DNA from: Kangiellaceae bacterium
Lineage (GTDB): Bacteria > Pseudomonadota > Gammaproteobacteria > Enterobacterales > Kangiellaceae
Assembly (NCBI GenBank): GCA_030590405.1
Contig: JAUUYO010000188.1
Location: 1 to 6,659, forward strand
DNA: 6,659 nt
Reading direction: 5' to 3'
Each line of letters opens with the position of its first letter. The stretch's first letter is position 1. The notes below the pieces were generated by a model. That model worked only from the letters and a program-made list of their open reading frames with translations, did no database searches and was not told the origin of the DNA. Made by a program: the position numbers and the translations under genes. Below, in pieces: positions 5,614 to 6,659 of the stretch.

Positions 5614-6156
5614 CTAGAAGTTAAAGCGAACTCCAACACCGTATCGGCTTAAGTCTGACTCATGCTTATAGTCAGCATATAGTGCAACGCTATCGGTAAG
5701 GCTGTAAGCACTACCAAGTACTAACGATGTTGTATCCTCACCATCAATATCAAGATACTCAATGGCCGCCTTCAACTCAAGCTGCTCAGTAAACATACTA
5801 CGAACACCAAAGGTTATCTCATAACCGCTTTCATCAAATCCACCATCTGCATCCAAGCGAGCGTAGTCAAGCTCTGCAAAAAAAGATGATGACGCAGAAA
5901 AATCGTTCTTGTATCCAACACCAACAGTGGTCAGACTGATTGAACCGCCATTTTCAGAAAGATCGGTGTAATCACCAGCAACATAGAAGTCATCAGAAAT
6001 CTGCTTACTGCCTTTTATTTCAAAGCCATCGACATCAAAACCATCAAAATCGAAGTTGGCGTAACCAATTTCAACATTGTTAAATGAAGGCGTATCAGCT
6101 ATTGCACCAAAAGATAAAACCGATAAAATTGCGCTAGCAAGTAATTTTTTGTTCAT
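5614..6156 (-). CDS. Small outer-membrane beta-barrel protein (porin-like, OmpX/opacity-size class)
   Basis: This 180-residue protein has a clear signal peptide, MNKKLLASAILSVLSFGAIA, cleaved before DTP (residue 20/21). The mature part of about 160 residues alternates hydrophobic and polar residues in beta-hairpins (VEIGYANFDF, DFYVAGDYT, TVGVGYK, SFFAELDYARL, YEITFGVRS, LELKAAIEYL, LVLGSAYSL, VALYADYKH, YGVGVRFNF), consistent with about eight strands. It ends in Phe, the usual C-terminal signal for BAM-mediated insertion. An acidic motif [F/L]DxDG recurs at F35, F40, L101 and L135, mostly at turns. ATG 6156 has AAGGGA 8 bases upstream. It is transcribed alone, with a promoter at 6212-6239 and a terminator after its end. 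The transported substrate, if any, is unknown. Confidence 0.85.
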   Translation of the reverse strand: MNKKLLASAILSVLSFGAIADTPSFNNVEIGYANFDFDGFDVDGFEIKGSKQISDDFYVAGDYTDLSENGGSISLTTVGVGYKNDFSASSSFFAELDYARLDADGGFDESGYEITFGVRSMFTEQLELKAAIEYLDIDGEDTTSLVLGSAYSLTDSVALYADYKHESDLSRYGVGVRFNF

Positions 6157-6188
6157 TGTTAATTTCCCTTAAATTGATAATTTATTTT

Positions 6189-6205
6189 GTGGTTTAAATA
6201 ACCAC
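6189..6205 (-). promoter_or_regulatory. Inverted repeat at the start of the outer-membrane protein mRNA
   Basis: GTGGTT (6189-6194) and AACCAC (6200-6205) pair around a 5-base centre. The promoter upstream predicts transcription to begin near 6204-6206, so the repeat would form a hairpin at the very 5' end of the transcript. Such 5' hairpins stabilise outer-membrane protein mRNAs such as ompA. A +1 operator is the alternative. Confidence 0.5.
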
Positions 6206-6211
6206 CAACGC

Positions 6212-6239
6212 ATCATACTGTTTTGAAACTGAATAACAA
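6212..6239 (-). promoter_or_regulatory. Sigma-70 promoter for the outer-membrane protein gene
   Basis: On the minus strand TTGTTA (6239-6234, four of six to TTGACA) and TATGAT (6217-6212, five of six to TATAAT) are 16 bases apart. The leader would be about 50 bases, containing the inverted repeat and AAGGGA (6170-6165). Confidence 0.6.
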
Positions 6240-6299
6240 CTGAATGTTTTAATTTGCTATCTAATGGGACCAATAAACAGATGAGCCCGGCGCCGTTGA

Positions 6300-6437
6300 G
6301 ATGATATCGACATTTCACGAGTCGTCACCGAGTACCGTGCGCAAGTCTTAATCGATTCAGCGGGTAATCGGTTTGTTGCCGATTTTCCCAAAGGCATTAA
6401 TAAAGCCGTGCAATATAGGCAAACACTTAAAGAATAG
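6300..6437 (+). pseudogene. IS66-family transposase fragment (N-terminal zinc-ribbon region)
   Basis: The 45 codons between stops at 6297-6299 and 6435-6437 read like the IS66 transposase segment before and around its zinc-binding region: DDIDISRVVTEYRAQ, then SAGNRFVADFPKGINKAVQY. Intact IS66 transposases have a ...P...VTEYRAQV...G..FVA.FPEGV...VQYG...K pattern here and run to roughly 500 residues. There is no start codon, the upstream frame is closed, and the match ends at YRQTLKE where the RAYT sequence begins. This is a dead relic, not an expressed gene. The assignment rests on motif memory over a short stretch. Confidence 0.65.
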
Positions 6438-6659
6438 AATACGAAGGCGCTTTTCATCATGTGATGAACCGCGGTCGTCACAGTATAGACATATTTCGAG
6501 ATGACAACGACTATGAGATATTTCTTAACACGTTATCGGAAGTGAGCAAAGAATACAGCGCCGTCATTCATGCCTACTGTTTAATGAGCAATCATTACCA
6601 TTTATTGATTGAAACGCCCAAAGCTAATCTAAGCCAAATAATGAAACACATTAATGGCC
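6431..6659 (+). CDS. REP-associated Y1 (RAYT / IS200-like) transposase, 5'-truncated and running off the window
   Basis: RAYTs are single-strand HUH nucleases that act on REP hairpins. The frame open from 6431 reads RIEYEGAFHHVMNRGR...IFRDDNDYEIFLNTL...HAYCLMSNHYHLLIETPKANLSQIMKHINGX. That is the family N-terminus almost intact, including the metal-binding HxH (NHYHLL, codons 6593-6601). The usual first codons (of the MARPL type) are missing: in frame just upstream is TAA (6428-6430), and the sequence there belongs to an IS66 relic. The only starts left are GTG 6461 or ATG 6464, which would delete RIEYEGAFHH, a conserved first strand. It is therefore probably inactive. The catalytic tyrosine lies beyond the window. 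The family is certain; function is doubtful. Confidence 0.8.

Noticed and set aside
6257..6481. 74-codon minus-strand open frame at the right edge
   Set aside because: It is antisense to the IS66 and RAYT fragments, which carry the recognisable protein signatures.

Overview
The window looks like a chromosomal segment of a moderately AT-rich marine or environmental gammaproteobacterium. This is inferred from the style of the envelope proteins, the ECF sigma operon and the REP/RAYT and IS content; no species can be named from sequence alone. Core-type genes lie between two patches of mobile DNA, one at each edge.

Left edge (1-462): the end of an IS21-family insertion sequence, recognisable by four GTGTTCA repeats spaced 23-24 bp apart and the terminus ...GAATACGCA, abuts purU (formyltetrahydrofolate deformylase, minus strand). 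purU keeps its TTG start, its ACT domain and the first residues of its catalytic domain. It is then cut at base 125/126, so this copy is a pseudogene.

Centre-left (752-2995): a tightly overlapping plus-strand operon encodes an ECF sigma factor, a single-pass membrane anti-sigma-like protein with an incomplete zinc-finger motif, and an exported coiled-coil protein I cannot assign to a family. This is the best candidate for a poorly described system: a sigma/anti-sigma pair with a dedicated envelope partner. A REP-like hairpin with a GTAG head follows it.

Centre-right (3130-5469): an exported DUF1684 protein has a good promoter whose -35 region is covered by a perfect 8-bp inverted repeat. It converges on an exported metal-dependent amidohydrolase (minus strand) of the imidazolonepropionase/Xaa-dipeptidase type. 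A second REP-like palindrome with GTAG at both ends lies between their 3' ends.

Right side (5556-6659): a small outer-membrane beta-barrel protein (minus strand) has a clear promoter, a 5'-leader inverted repeat and an intrinsic terminator. Beyond it lies a graveyard of mobile DNA: a 45-codon IS66 transposase fragment runs directly into a REP-associated Y1 (RAYT) transposase that has lost its first codons and continues off the window. The RAYT remnant and the two GTAG-headed palindromes in one 6.6-kb stretch suggest a resident REP/RAYT system.
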